The notes beneath the pieces are model-generated. The model made no database searches, was not told the DNA's origin, and was given only the letters and a program-made list of their open reading frames with translations. 64,000 bases of DNA from Treponema sp. GTDB taxonomy: Bacteria > Spirochaetota > Spirochaetia > Treponematales > Treponemataceae. How positions within the stretch are numbered: the first letter of the stretch is position 1; every line of letters begins with the position of its first letter. This document shows, in pieces, positions 1 to 7,953 of the stretch. The stretch lies in the NCBI GenBank assembly GCA_017469785.1, contig JAFUFU010000001.1, forward strand, positions 59,109 to 123,108, read 5' to 3'. A program made the translations under genes and the position numbers.

Positions 1-2333
1 TGCAGGAGGCGGAGGCGGCTGGAAACACCCGTCCCCACTACATTTCCTGGGACACCAGCCAGATTGGCCGGCTTTTGGAGCCAATGGGCGACCTGACTTT
101 TGACCAGGCCTACGAAACTTACAAGGAAGCCGCCCAGATTGCAGAAAATGCGGGGGCGGAGCTTGCCATTATCGAGACAATGGCGGACTTGCGGGAAGTT
201 AAGGCTGCGGTTCTTGCGGTAAAAGAAAACACGAATCTTCCGATTTTTGCCAGCATGACTTTCCAGCCGAATTTGCGAACTTTGACAGGAGCGGACATCC
301 GCACGGTGGTGGTTTATCTTGAGTCGCTTGGTGTGAATTTAATCGGATTTAACTGCGGCGGCTCTTTGAGCGAAGACGACAAAATCGTCACAGAGTTCAT
401 GCGTTATGCCCATCTTCCTGTCTGTGTCGAACCCAATGCGGGATTGCCGACGGTTATCAATGGAAAGGCAGTCTTTCTTGTAAAGCCGGAAGAATTTGCC
501 TCTCATCACAAAAAATACCGGGAGCTGGGAGTAAGCGTTTTTGGCGGCTGCTGCGGAACAACACCTGAGCATATCGCAGAAATGGTTCGCGTGATTGAAG
601 CCATGCCGCCCCAAAAGAGAAAGCCCTGTGAATTTGAGAACGCCTGTTTTATCTGCTCTTACAATTCCAGCGTTCAGATTGGCGGCGCGGCTGGTCCTCA
701 GATTATCGGTGAGCGAATCAACCCCACTGGAAAGAAAAAGGTAAAAGAAGCACTCCTTGCCCACAATATGAATTTCGTGCTGGGAGAGGCTGAAAGCCAG
801 ATTAACGCGGGAGCGCAGATTCTTGATGTCAATGTCGGTCTTCCGGGAATTGACGAAGCGGCAACCATGGTGGACGCGGTAAAGACCATTCAGGGAGCCT
901 TTAACACGCCGCTCCAGATTGATTCCAGCGAAGGGCCGGTTCTGGAAAAGGCACTGCGTTATTACAACGGAAAGGCCCTGATTAACTCAACCAACGGCCG
1001 CCAGGATGTGATGGATAAAGTCCTGCCTCTGGTGAAAAAATACGGCGGAGCGGTGGTCGCACTTTGTATCGATGAGGCGGGAATCGCACCCACGGCGGAA
1101 GGTCGTGTTGCGGTAGCCGAAAAAATCATCGCGGAGGCGGCAAAATACGGAATTCCTGTTCGTGACATCGTGATTGACACTCTCACACTTACGGTTTCAA
1201 GCCAGCAGAAAGAGGCTCTGGAGACCGTGCGGGCAATTCAGATTCTTAAGGAAAAATACAGAGAGCAGGGATTACAGTTCGTGCTCGGAGTGTCGAACAT
1301 TTCTTTTGGAATTCCACGGCGTGACATCATAAACTCAAGATTTTTCGCAATGGCTTTGTACGCGGGACTTTCTGCCTGCATCATCAATCCGCTCATGCAG
1401 CCAATGATGGAAACTTACTACGGCTACCGTGCCCTGGCAGGATTTGACGAGAACTGCCTTGACTACATCGAAAAATACAACGACACACCGGCCCCGGTTT
1501 ACGGATTGACCGCTGAGCAAGTGGCGGCAGCAAAAGGCAATGCACCAGGGATAGGAGCACCGCCGTCAGGCGTTCCGAACGCAGAGAGGAATGGAGCGAA
1601 CAGCGGAAGTGAAACGAGCACAACAACGAAAGTGCTCGCGGATAGCCCGGCCCGCAAGGGGGTGCCCAAATTACCTGAAAACTTAACTGACTCGGAAAAT
1701 TCGCTCATAAACATAATCTGCAAGGGCTTTAAGGATTCGTCGGCTGAGGCCACAAAAAAACTTCTGGACGAGGGAAAAGAGCCGGTCCAGATTATCGACC
1801 GCTGCATCGTGCCGGCATTGGACATCGTGGGAAAAGATTTTGAAATCGGAAAGAAATTCCTGCCCCAGCTTTTGCTCTCGGCGGACACGGTAAGCGCAAG
1901 TTTCGCGGTAATCAAGGCATTTTTGGAAGCGAGCGGAAACGCCCAGGAGTCAAAGGGAAGCATCGTAATCTGCACGGTTTTCGGCGACATCCACGACATC
2001 GGAAAAAACATCGTCAAGGCCATGCTGGAAAATTACGGCTACACGGTAATAGATTTAGGAAAAAATGTCCCCGCGGAAAAGGTCGTCCAGACCGTGCTTG
2101 AAAAAGACATTCAGCTGGTGGGATTAAGCGCCCTGATGACAACGACAGTCGCCAACATGGAAGACACAATCAAACTTCTGCGGGAAAAACTCGGCCAAGC
2201 GGGAAAGACCTGCAAAATCATGGTGGGTGGTGCCGTCCTCACGGCGGATTACGCGAGCCAGATTGGAGCGGATTACTACGCCAAGGATGCCATGGTGTCG
2301 GTCGCCATAGCTAAGGAAGTGTTTGGGAAGTAA
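1..2333 (+). CDS. metH: Cobalamin-dependent methionine synthase (5' end outside window)
   Basis: The reading frame is open from base 3, so the start lies upstream. The visible ~776 residues hold three MetH modules in order. The homocysteine-binding barrel carries the zinc cysteines in GFNCGGS and FGGCCGTTPEH. The methyltetrahydrofolate-binding barrel follows (GERINPTGKK, DVNVGLPGIDE, INSTNG). The cap and B12-binding domain has the GDIHDIGKNIV base-off cobalamin motif and a VGGAVLT stretch. The protein ends directly after the B12 domain, so the C-terminal AdoMet reactivation domain of E. coli MetH is absent, as in several anaerobes. Bases of about 1536-1670 encode an odd Gly/Ala/Ser/Thr-rich linker that looks like an in-frame repeat insertion. 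It catalyses methyl transfer from methyl-THF to homocysteine in the cytoplasm. Confidence 0.95.
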   Translation, partial: QEAEAAGNTRPHYISWDTSQIGRLLEPMGDLTFDQAYETYKEAAQIAENAGAELAIIETMADLREVKAAVLAVKENTNLPIFASMTFQPNLRTLTGADIRTVVVYLESLGVNLIGFNCGGSLSEDDKIVTEFMRYAHLPVCVEPNAGLPTVINGKAVFLVKPEEFASHHKKYRELGVSVFGGCCGTTPEHIAEMVRVIEAMPPQKRKPCEFENACFICSYNSSVQIGGAAGPQIIGERINPTGKKKVKEALLAHNMNFVLGEAESQINAGAQILDVNVGLPGIDEAATMVDAVKTIQGAFNTPLQIDSSEGPVLEKALRYYNGKALINSTNGRQDVMDKVLPLVKKYGGAVVALCIDEAGIAPTAEGRVAVAEKIIAEAAKYGIPVRDIVIDTLTLTVSSQQKEALETVRAIQILKEKYREQGLQFVLGVSNISFGIPRRDIINSRFFAMALYAGLSACIINPLMQPMMETYYGYRALAGFDENCLDYIEKYNDTPAPVYGLTAEQVAAAKGNAPGIGAPPSGVPNAERNGANSGSETSTTTKVLADSPARKGVPKLPENLTDSENSLINIICKGFKDSSAEATKKLLDEGKEPVQIIDRCIVPALDIVGKDFEIGKKFLPQLLLSADTVSASFAVIKAFLEASGNAQESKGSIVICTVFGDIHDIGKNIVKAMLENYGYTVIDLGKNVPAEKVVQTVLEKDIQLVGLSALMTTTVANMEDTIKLLREKLGQAGKTCKIMVGGAVLTADYASQIGADYYAKDAMVSVAIAKEVFGK
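1545..1672. repeat. GC-rich palindromic repeat lying in frame inside metH
   Basis: This segment encodes the low-complexity linker between the folate and B12 domains. Its reverse complement resembles the GC-rich intergenic repeat near 10545-10640: both have a GGGCAC start, a GGGCTATC/CGCTATCGCG core and a TTCCGCTG block. On the plus strand the words GGAGCGAACAGCGG also echo the repeat at 44461-44545. Similarity was judged by eye; a homology search was not possible. Confidence 0.45.
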
Positions 2334-2352
2334 GAGGGAGGAAAAAATTCTC

Positions 2353-2393
2353 TTGTCTTATAATCAAATAATGATATAATTATGATATATCAT
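2353..2393 (+). promoter_or_regulatory. Promoter and probable operator of the Phd/ParE pair
   Basis: A -35-like TTGTCT at 2353-2358 is followed after 16 bp by a perfect -10 TATAAT at 2375-2380. Just downstream, ATGATATATCAT (2382-2393) is a perfect 12-bp palindrome. Phd-type antitoxins usually autorepress at such palindromes, so this is the likely operator (inference). Confidence 0.5.
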
Positions 2394-2411
2394 TTACAAA
2401 AGGACGAAAAT

Positions 2412-2675
2412 ATGCCTGTAATCAGAGCAAGTGCAGACTTGCGGAACAAGTACTCTGAAATCTCGAATTATTGCCACACCACAAACGAACCTGTTTTTAT
2501 CACAAAAAACGGACAGGGCGATTTGGCTGTTATGAGCATTGCCCAATACGATTTTCTTTTGGAAAAAATTGACTTATATTCAAAATTAGCAGAAGGAGTT
2601 AAGGATTTCCAGACTGGTAAACACGAGCCGTTTGACAAGGCAATATCCGATATTAGAAGCAAGCTGGGAATTTAA
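2412..2675 (+). CDS. Type II antitoxin, Phd/YefM family
   Basis: The 87-residue protein begins MPVIRASADLRNKY, has the central Phd/YefM signature (EPVFITKNGQGDLAVMS) and a hydrophilic C-terminus. The family forms a DNA-binding N-terminal dimer and wraps its C-terminus around the toxin. An upstream in-frame ATG at 2382 exists, but AGGACG directly before 2412 and family length favour 2412. The stop codon shares its last base with the ATG of the ParE-like toxin, so the two are translationally coupled. Confidence 0.88.
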   Translation: MPVIRASADLRNKYSEISNYCHTTNEPVFITKNGQGDLAVMSIAQYDFLLEKIDLYSKLAEGVKDFQTGKHEPFDKAISDIRSKLGI

Positions 2676-3004
2676 TGAACGCTATCGAAATCTCAGAATC
2701 TGCAAAAACAGATATTGAAGAAATATTAACCTACATAAAAGATTCTCTTCAAAATCCCAAAGCGGCTTCAAACCTTGCAGACCTGCTTACACAAGAGATT
2801 TCTTCTTTAATAAAGCATCCATTCAGCGGCTCCCCTGTACAAGATGGATTCCTTTCAGATTATGGATTTCGTTTTTTACTTGTAAAAAATTTCAAAGTTT
2901 TTTATATCGTTTCAGAGCATAAAGAAGATAAAGAAATCAGAATAATCCGTGTTTTATATGCCCGCCGAGATTATGCGGCAATATTGAACGAAGAATTGAA
3001 GTAA
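2675..3004 (+). CDS. Type II toxin, RelE/ParE family
   Basis: The 109-residue protein has the RelE/ParE fold pattern. An N-terminal helix (ISESAKTDIEEILTYI) is followed by a hairpin with HPFSGSP, then the strands FRFLLVKNFKVFYIV and IRIIRVLYARRDY. Toxins ending in RVLYARRDY generally belong to the ParE/YoeB side of the family; gyrase poisoning versus mRNA cleavage cannot be told from sequence alone. It overlaps the antitoxin by one base. No truncation is seen, so the module is probably functional. Confidence 0.88.
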   Translation: MNAIEISESAKTDIEEILTYIKDSLQNPKAASNLADLLTQEISSLIKHPFSGSPVQDGFLSDYGFRFLLVKNFKVFYIVSEHKEDKEIRIIRVLYARRDYAAILNEELK

Positions 3005-3137
3005 CAGCCGCTGCATTAATGATTGCAGGCTTCCTTGCCTCCCGCTTCATTCTTTTCACCTTATCACAAAATGATAGACTCCCCATGTTATAATCCTCAT
3101 AAATACATGATTTGACACATGTTTTCAGGAGGAGCAC

Positions 3138-3326
3138 ATGCCTATTCTTAAGGATCTTGAACAAGAAGAAAAATATGAAATGCGACGGAAAAATCTCGAT
3201 AGGGAATTCAAGTGGACACAAGGACAAATTGAAAAACTCCGTGCCTTGAACAGCGGGCTCTTAAAAAAAGCAGGAAGAACTTGTCTCGCAAATGAAAAAG
3301 GTCTCAGATTTGCTTACGCGGCTTGA
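3138..3326 (+). CDS. N-terminal part of a frameshifted two-repeat protein
   Basis: This frame has an excellent ribosome binding site (AGGAGGAG 7 nt before ATG). It encodes 44 sensible residues ending in a predicted helix (LDREFKWTQGQIEKLRALNS), then meets a run of seven A (3263-3269). Beyond the run it drifts into an unlikely tail. Removing one A gives GLLKKQEELVSQMKKVSDLL, running straight into the next feature. The helix resembles residues ~172-200 of that downstream protein (LDSKFEWSEENIKKILAIN), so the intact protein would have two related halves. Function is unknown. Confidence 0.6.
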   Translation: MPILKDLEQEEKYEMRRKNLDREFKWTQGQIEKLRALNSGLLKKAGRTCLANEKGLRFAYAA

Positions 3327-4299
3327 AAGCGAAGGCTTTGATTTTCTGCATGGCTTCAAAGTTATCGGAGTCATCGAGTTTTGGAAAGCAGAGCTGGACG
3401 AGGAGGATTTTGGCAAATCTAAATTTTCCGCTTCTGAGGACTTGGAAAAATGGCGCTATATATCAGAAGAAGCAAATTCTCGGTATTGGTCGCTGATTTT
3501 TGATTCAAACACAGGCGATTTTATGACATTCTCAAAGATATTATTGTCGGATGCAATCGATACGCCCTATAACTTTAATCTTCCAGAAGAAAATAAGGTA
3601 AAGCTTTGCAGTTTTCTTATCTATTTTTATGAGTATATTTCAAAAGCAAGTTTTTCCGACCTCTTGGAGTGCAGCGCGGATGACTTTTTCCCATGGGTCA
3701 TCGTAGAAATAAACTGTGACACGGTAGAACTGAAGGAAATTTACGACCATTGTCTGTTCGATGAAAGTCCTTTTCCATCAGTTTTGGAGGACAGAAAGAA
3801 TGCCCTTGACAGCAAATTTGAATGGTCAGAGGAGAACATCAAGAAAATTTTAGCCATCAATGCAATCGTCTGGAAAAAATTCAATCAGGCGGAAGAAAAC
3901 TTAAAACGACTGGCGAGTGTTTTTCGTGAACTTTCTAAGACCGATTCCTTCTTTGAACCTTACGGAATTGAGGCAGAAATCCGCTATCAAGGCAAGAAGC
4001 CGACTGATATTGCAAGCATCGAAATGCAGAAACTCTTGTGTCAGTATACGCTGGACTTTGGCACATATCTGGGGATTAACGAAAATATTCCAGAAGTTGA
4101 GATGGGCAATGTCAACAAAAACGAAGATTTGAACTGGAATTTTGAGGTGTATGCAGACCATTTCAATGAAGATCAGAAAAAAATCCGCTTCAACTATTTT
4201 ATGCACAGGGTCTTCATCGATGGCCCAACATTCAGCCTTGAGGATTTGGTCCGCATGGAAGAAGAAGGATTTTACACCAGATACGAGATTAATTTTTAA
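3292..4299 (+). CDS. Unknown protein, main part of the frameshifted two-repeat gene
   Basis: The frame codes for 335 residues from ATG 3292, but no Shine-Dalgarno sequence precedes that codon, and the true start is probably 3138 with a shift at the A7 run. The protein is acidic and soluble, with no signal peptide or membrane segment. Residues ~168-225 repeat the organisation of the N-terminus: an RKN-LD-F-W-I-K-L-N helix, then a long amphipathic helix, then a GF/YG segment. I do not recognise the family. It is followed after 12 bp by another unknown gene with a strong RBS, so the two probably form an operon. Confidence 0.65.
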   Translation: MKKVSDLLTRLESEGFDFLHGFKVIGVIEFWKAELDEEDFGKSKFSASEDLEKWRYISEEANSRYWSLIFDSNTGDFMTFSKILLSDAIDTPYNFNLPEENKVKLCSFLIYFYEYISKASFSDLLECSADDFFPWVIVEINCDTVELKEIYDHCLFDESPFPSVLEDRKNALDSKFEWSEENIKKILAINAIVWKKFNQAEENLKRLASVFRELSKTDSFFEPYGIEAEIRYQGKKPTDIASIEMQKLLCQYTLDFGTYLGINENIPEVEMGNVNKNEDLNWNFEVYADHFNEDQKKIRFNYFMHRVFIDGPTFSLEDLVRMEEEGFYTRYEINF

Positions 4300-4311
4300 A
4301 GGAGAATTAGC

Positions 4312-4818
4312 ATGAGAAAACGACGATATGTTCGATATGCTATGAATGAAACTGAAGAAAAAAACACCTACGGCATCAAAATCTCAGGGCAGCCTCTTGA
4401 TGGTGAGACGCAAACAATAATCACTTTCGATATGCTTGAAAAACTGCACACAATTCTCTGCTACGATTACGAGGACGGAAAGCCTTGGCATGACATGACC
4501 TGCGTAATGGAGCTGATTTTTCAGGAAATAATTTATAAGGATGACAAGTGCATAAATTCGGACGGGGTACATTTTTCAAAAATAAGATACTTGTACCCGC
4601 ATCCGTGGTCGCTGCTCTCTGATTTTCATGATTTTGCGGAGAATTTTACTTTTTACTGCCCCTGCCTTACCGCTGTCCGAATGGATTTGACGGCAAATTA
4701 TTTCCGGCACGACTACAAAGACGAGGGGATTTTCTTTGATGAGTTTGAAAGTTTCAATTGCACCATAAAGCACAAAAAACGCTACTTCCCGCAGAATCCC
4801 GTCATGCCGGATGATTAA
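4312..4818 (+). CDS. Hypothetical protein
   Basis: A protein of 168 residues preceded by AAAGGAGAA 8 nt before the ATG. It is rich in aromatic and acidic residues and has no signal peptide, membrane segment or recognised catalytic motif. The spacing of 12 bp behind the frameshifted gene suggests co-transcription. The pair (large repeat protein plus a 168-residue acidic partner) has the look of an accessory cassette, but no function can be assigned. Base composition is more AT-rich than in the surrounding housekeeping genes. Confidence 0.65.
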   Translation: MRKRRYVRYAMNETEEKNTYGIKISGQPLDGETQTIITFDMLEKLHTILCYDYEDGKPWHDMTCVMELIFQEIIYKDDKCINSDGVHFSKIRYLYPHPWSLLSDFHDFAENFTFYCPCLTAVRMDLTANYFRHDYKDEGIFFDEFESFNCTIKHKKRYFPQNPVMPDD

Positions 4819-4854
4819 GGGAAAATCGCATGAAAAAGGATGCCACAGGCCGGA

Positions 4855-5982
4855 CTACCATAATCGTAATCGCCTAAAGTCCAGCGTGAACGGGCTTGAA
4901 TAGTAGTATCCTTTTTTGAATGTGTCATACTCAATCGGGGCACATAAATCGACTCTCATCATACTTATATCGCGATAAAGAGAAGGAATACTTGCCGAAG
5001 TAACATTTTCCATGCATACATCCAGAAAATCTGTCAGTTTCGGGAATGATTTCATTCGAATCATATCATCAATTATTATAATTCTCCGTACCATATCCCA
5101 GCTTGATGTTTTTCCTTTTCTCGTCGTTTGCTTAGGGCTGTCCTTGCAGACAATTTCGCGCCCGTCATGATGAAAACCTGCGCACATGTAGAAAGCCCAT
5201 TTACTGACTTCGAGGTCTTCAGAAAATCCTTCATAGATAACTTCTTTGAGTGATTCACAATTCATAAATGCAAGGTGATTAATTTTTCGGACACTTGCAG
5301 GAATTATGACTTTTTCCAGAGATACCATATCGCTAGAAAGCGAGGTTTGCCTGTAAAACTCATAAAATGTATTTGTTCCGATTACCTTAATTTCTTCCGG
5401 CAGCCGTAATTCCGCTTTGTCAAAATGTAAGCGAAAAAGAGAAACCTGATGTATTTTATTTACAACAAAACCGTCAATAACTGTATATGCGGGATTTGAA
5501 AGCAAAACATCGGCAAGAAATTTCGGTTTTAAAGTCATCACCTTTTTGTTTTTGCCGAAAAATGTCAGATTTACAAAAGTAATATTTCCACCCACACGAA
5601 TTGATTTGCACTTTGTCGTAAAACAACACGCAGAGATGTCTGTTACGCTTTCTGGAACAACGATTTCTTCAATAGCTGGACAGTGCTTAAAGTCAATGAC
5701 GAATTCTTTAAGTTTATTGGGAAACTTAATATCTTTGAGTGCCTTGCAGTATGAAAAGGCATTAGCCGTTATCTCCGTCACTGAATCGGGAATGATAATC
5801 TTTTCAATCGTCGTGTTCGGTTCAATATCATCAGCAAAAGTAAAATCCGCGATTTTATTTACGCCATCTGGAATCGTGACAACAGGCTCATTTCCCTTGT
5901 AACGACGGAGCACATGCTTTTTGGAGCCAGTTTTTTTGCTAGTGAATGTTTTGATGATAAAGTTAGGGTCGGTAAATATCAT
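4855..5982 (-). CDS. BspA-like leucine-rich-repeat (LRR_5) protein
   Basis: The 375-residue protein carries several LRR_5 units of the treponemal BspA type: IPDGVNKIADFTF, IPDSVTEITANAFSYC, VPESVTDISACCF and IPASVRKINHLAFMNC. I chose the start at 5982 because GGAGG precedes it by 6 nt; a frame extension upstream adds residues without an RBS. There is no signal peptide, so unlike surface BspA proteins it is probably cytoplasmic. The C-terminal ~100 residues are not repeats. Such proteins mediate protein-protein contacts; the partner is unknown. Confidence 0.8.
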   Translation of the reverse strand: MIFTDPNFIIKTFTSKKTGSKKHVLRRYKGNEPVVTIPDGVNKIADFTFADDIEPNTTIEKIIIPDSVTEITANAFSYCKALKDIKFPNKLKEFVIDFKHCPAIEEIVVPESVTDISACCFTTKCKSIRVGGNITFVNLTFFGKNKKVMTLKPKFLADVLLSNPAYTVIDGFVVNKIHQVSLFRLHFDKAELRLPEEIKVIGTNTFYEFYRQTSLSSDMVSLEKVIIPASVRKINHLAFMNCESLKEVIYEGFSEDLEVSKWAFYMCAGFHHDGREIVCKDSPKQTTRKGKTSSWDMVRRIIIIDDMIRMKSFPKLTDFLDVCMENVTSASIPSLYRDISMMRVDLCAPIEYDTFKKGYYYSSPFTLDFRRLRLW

Positions 5983-6055
5983 GGGGCGGCCTCCTTGTAT
6001 TCCCGTTAACCATAAGAGCTTCCTTTGGATTAGAAGCACAGAGTTTAATTAAAAA

Positions 6056-6778
6056 TTAGAACTTACAGTTTTTCAAGTATTCGTCTTTAAGTGAAAGTCT
6101 TTCCCCAAAAAGAAGAGTCGCAAAATAATGAGAGACGGGAAAATCAGACCCGAAAAGTATTTTTGACTTGTCATTTGTGAGCGCGCGAAGTTTTTGCAGG
6201 TTTTTCTTTTCGAGACAAGCAGTATCAGAAAAAACATTTTTGTATTTATTAAGCATTTCAGCTGTTTGTCCGACAGGATTTGAATGAGCCAAAATCACAC
6301 GGGCATGTCTGTATTCAGCAAAAAAGGGCTCAAATCGCGTCGGCAAGTCACATTTTTGTGTTCCGCAGTGAATCAGTACCGACTTTTTGTTGTCATCTGC
6401 CCAGCGGAAAATCTGATGAAGAGCCTTAAAATGCATAGGATTTTCCTCATCCCAAATTTGCCCGGCAGGATGTAATTTTATTCCGCAATAGTCAAAAGAT
6501 TTTGTGGCACTTTTTACACTGATTCCTTGTTCTGCGTATTTCGGAATGAACCACAGGTACGGTTTTATGATAAGATTTTTTGATTCAAAGGATTGTGCGT
6601 AGGCGATTTCTTCTTCTACAAGGGAAAGCTCTGCATCATCGCGGCAACTTGATGTCGATGAATATCGTATTTCAGTGATATGCGTTAGATTCTGCGTAGA
6701 CTCAATTATATCGAACAGTTCTATGGCATCGTAGTAGATTTCGTTGAACTGTCCGATGTGGATATGATAGTCTGTCAT
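6056..6778 (-). CDS. Amidohydrolase-superfamily metal-dependent hydrolase
   Basis: The 240-residue protein shows the TIM-barrel metallohydrolase motifs in order: DYHIHIG at the N-terminus, GIKLHPAG, VLIHCG, VILAHSNP and LFGSDFPVSHY. These fit the Amidohydro_2 branch. The substrate is unknown. Its start codon overlaps the stop of the upstream membrane protein gene in an ATGA, indicating coupling. It is somewhat short for the family (usually 260-300 residues) but retains all metal-site motifs. Confidence 0.8.
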   Translation of the reverse strand: MTDYHIHIGQFNEIYYDAIELFDIIESTQNLTHITEIRYSSTSSCRDDAELSLVEEEIAYAQSFESKNLIIKPYLWFIPKYAEQGISVKSATKSFDYCGIKLHPAGQIWDEENPMHFKALHQIFRWADDNKKSVLIHCGTQKCDLPTRFEPFFAEYRHARVILAHSNPVGQTAEMLNKYKNVFSDTACLEKKNLQKLRALTNDKSKILFGSDFPVSHYFATLLFGERLSLKDEYLKNCKF

Positions 6779-7221
6779 TTTGAGAAGAACAGCTCATAAA
6801 TGCAGACCGCAATTGCACACAAAACAGCTACAGGAACTACAAGCATAAAAAGTTTTGATTTAACACTGTATACCAAGTATTTTATTCCATTCACGCCGAA
6901 GTACATCAAGAAGGCAAATACACTCAGAAAACTGCTCATTGCATGAATATTCACACCAAAGGCAATCAGCGAAATCGCAATTATTATTTGAATAATAAGA
7001 CCTAGCGTTAAAAGTGCCCTTGTTTCACAATGGGAGAGAAAATAAAACGCCAAATTCCATAGTGTGAGCAATATGAGCAAAATGTTTAAAACAATGACTG
7101 GAGCCGTTTTTTTTACCTCTTCATCGCTGAACATCACAATGCCACATAAAATGATGAGAGGCATTCCCAGTGTGAAAAGAATTCGTCGTATCCACATACA
7201 AAGTCTTTCAAAAAAATTCAT
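6775..7221 (-). CDS. Small integral membrane protein of unknown function
   Basis: The 148-residue protein is almost entirely hydrophobic, with four or five predicted transmembrane segments (for example ILFTLGMPLIILCGIVMF and LVVPVAVLCAIAVCIYELFF). No family motif was recognised. GGAGTAAACA precedes the ATG. It overlaps the amidohydrolase gene by 4 bp, so the two are probably one transcript. Confidence 0.65.
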   Translation of the reverse strand: MNFFERLCMWIRRILFTLGMPLIILCGIVMFSDEEVKKTAPVIVLNILLILLTLWNLAFYFLSHCETRALLTLGLIIQIIIAISLIAFGVNIHAMSSFLSVFAFLMYFGVNGIKYLVYSVKSKLFMLVVPVAVLCAIAVCIYELFFSK

Positions 7222-7257
7222 GTTGTTTACTCCTTCCTGTTAGTCTTCACTAAAGTT

Positions 7258-7428
7258 TTATTTCTTTAATTTATCATCAAAGTATTCTGGTCTATATTTT
7301 TCTATGATTTGCTCTACAATCATTTTTTTATGTGCGTCCATCCTGCTTGACAGCAGAATCCCTATCGTTATTTTGTCTCTATCAGTAGCTTCATCATAGA
7401 TGTTTTCTAAAATAGCTTTATAATTCAT
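7258..7428 (-). CDS. Small hypothetical protein
   Basis: A 56-residue charged, helical protein (MNYKAILENIYDEATDRDK...). I place the start at 7428 because AAGGAA lies 7 nt upstream; a longer frame to 7452 has no such site. It has no membrane segment and no known motif. It lies 37 bp upstream of the small membrane protein and downstream of another tiny gene on the same strand. Confidence 0.5.
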   Translation of the reverse strand: MNYKAILENIYDEATDRDKITIGILLSSRMDAHKKMIVEQIIEKYRPEYFDDKLKK

Positions 7429-7489
7429 ATAAATATTCCTTAAAGCGGACAACCCAATAATGAATTGTCCGCCATATTGTATAGTGTGA

Positions 7490-7672
7490 TTACATAGCTA
7501 CAAAGATATGATTACCACCAGTCACCTTGCATCCTGACAGAATAGGTGCATGGTCTCCATAACTCTTAGCAACATATCCACACTTCACACACTGGTAATT
7601 TGTTCCCGCAAACACACCCTTTCCTAAGTTCACAGCATACGCCGGCTTCTTAATGTTTTTCATTGATTTCAT
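7490..7672 (-). CDS. Tiny zinc-ribbon-like protein
   Basis: A 60-residue basic protein with a strong RBS (AAAGGAGG 7 nt before ATG). The segment NYQCVKCGYVAKSY contains a CxxC knuckle, and a later GCKVTGGNH supplies a Cys and His. A metal-bound ribbon is therefore plausible, although the second half is not a canonical CxxC. Such proteins often bind nucleic acid or proteins; nothing more specific can be said. Confidence 0.6.
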   Translation of the reverse strand: MKSMKNIKKPAYAVNLGKGVFAGTNYQCVKCGYVAKSYGDHAPILSGCKVTGGNHIFVAM

Positions 7673-7696
7673 AACGAAATCCTCCTTTCTTTTGAC

Positions 7697-7828
7697 ATGA
7701 TGACAAAAATCGCTGAAGCACTCAAAGTCAATCCAGCAGATTTGTTCATTCGGGATTCATCAAAAGGAAAAATTCAGTTGAGGGGTGTATTGAAATCAGA
7801 ATTCGAAACAATTCTTGCTAAGATTTAA
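7697..7828 (+). pseudogene. C-terminal remnant of an XRE-type regulator
   Basis: An uninterrupted 43-codon frame reads MMTKIAEALKVNPADLFIRD and ends in a regular stop. KIAEALKVNPADLF is the last helix of many XRE/Cro helix-turn-helix domains, and here it sits at the very N-terminus. The recognition helices are missing, and the plus-strand region upstream is occupied by the oppositely oriented zinc-ribbon gene. It is best read as a truncated regulator. Confidence 0.5.
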
Positions 7829-7953
7829 CCCAATCCTTGTTGAAGCGGCAGTAAAGGCGAAAGCAGGTAACACGCTTTAAACTCGACATTAGGACTAATA
7901 TTTTTTTTCGCTATATATAGGCATAAATATCTTTTCACGAAAAAGGAGATTCT

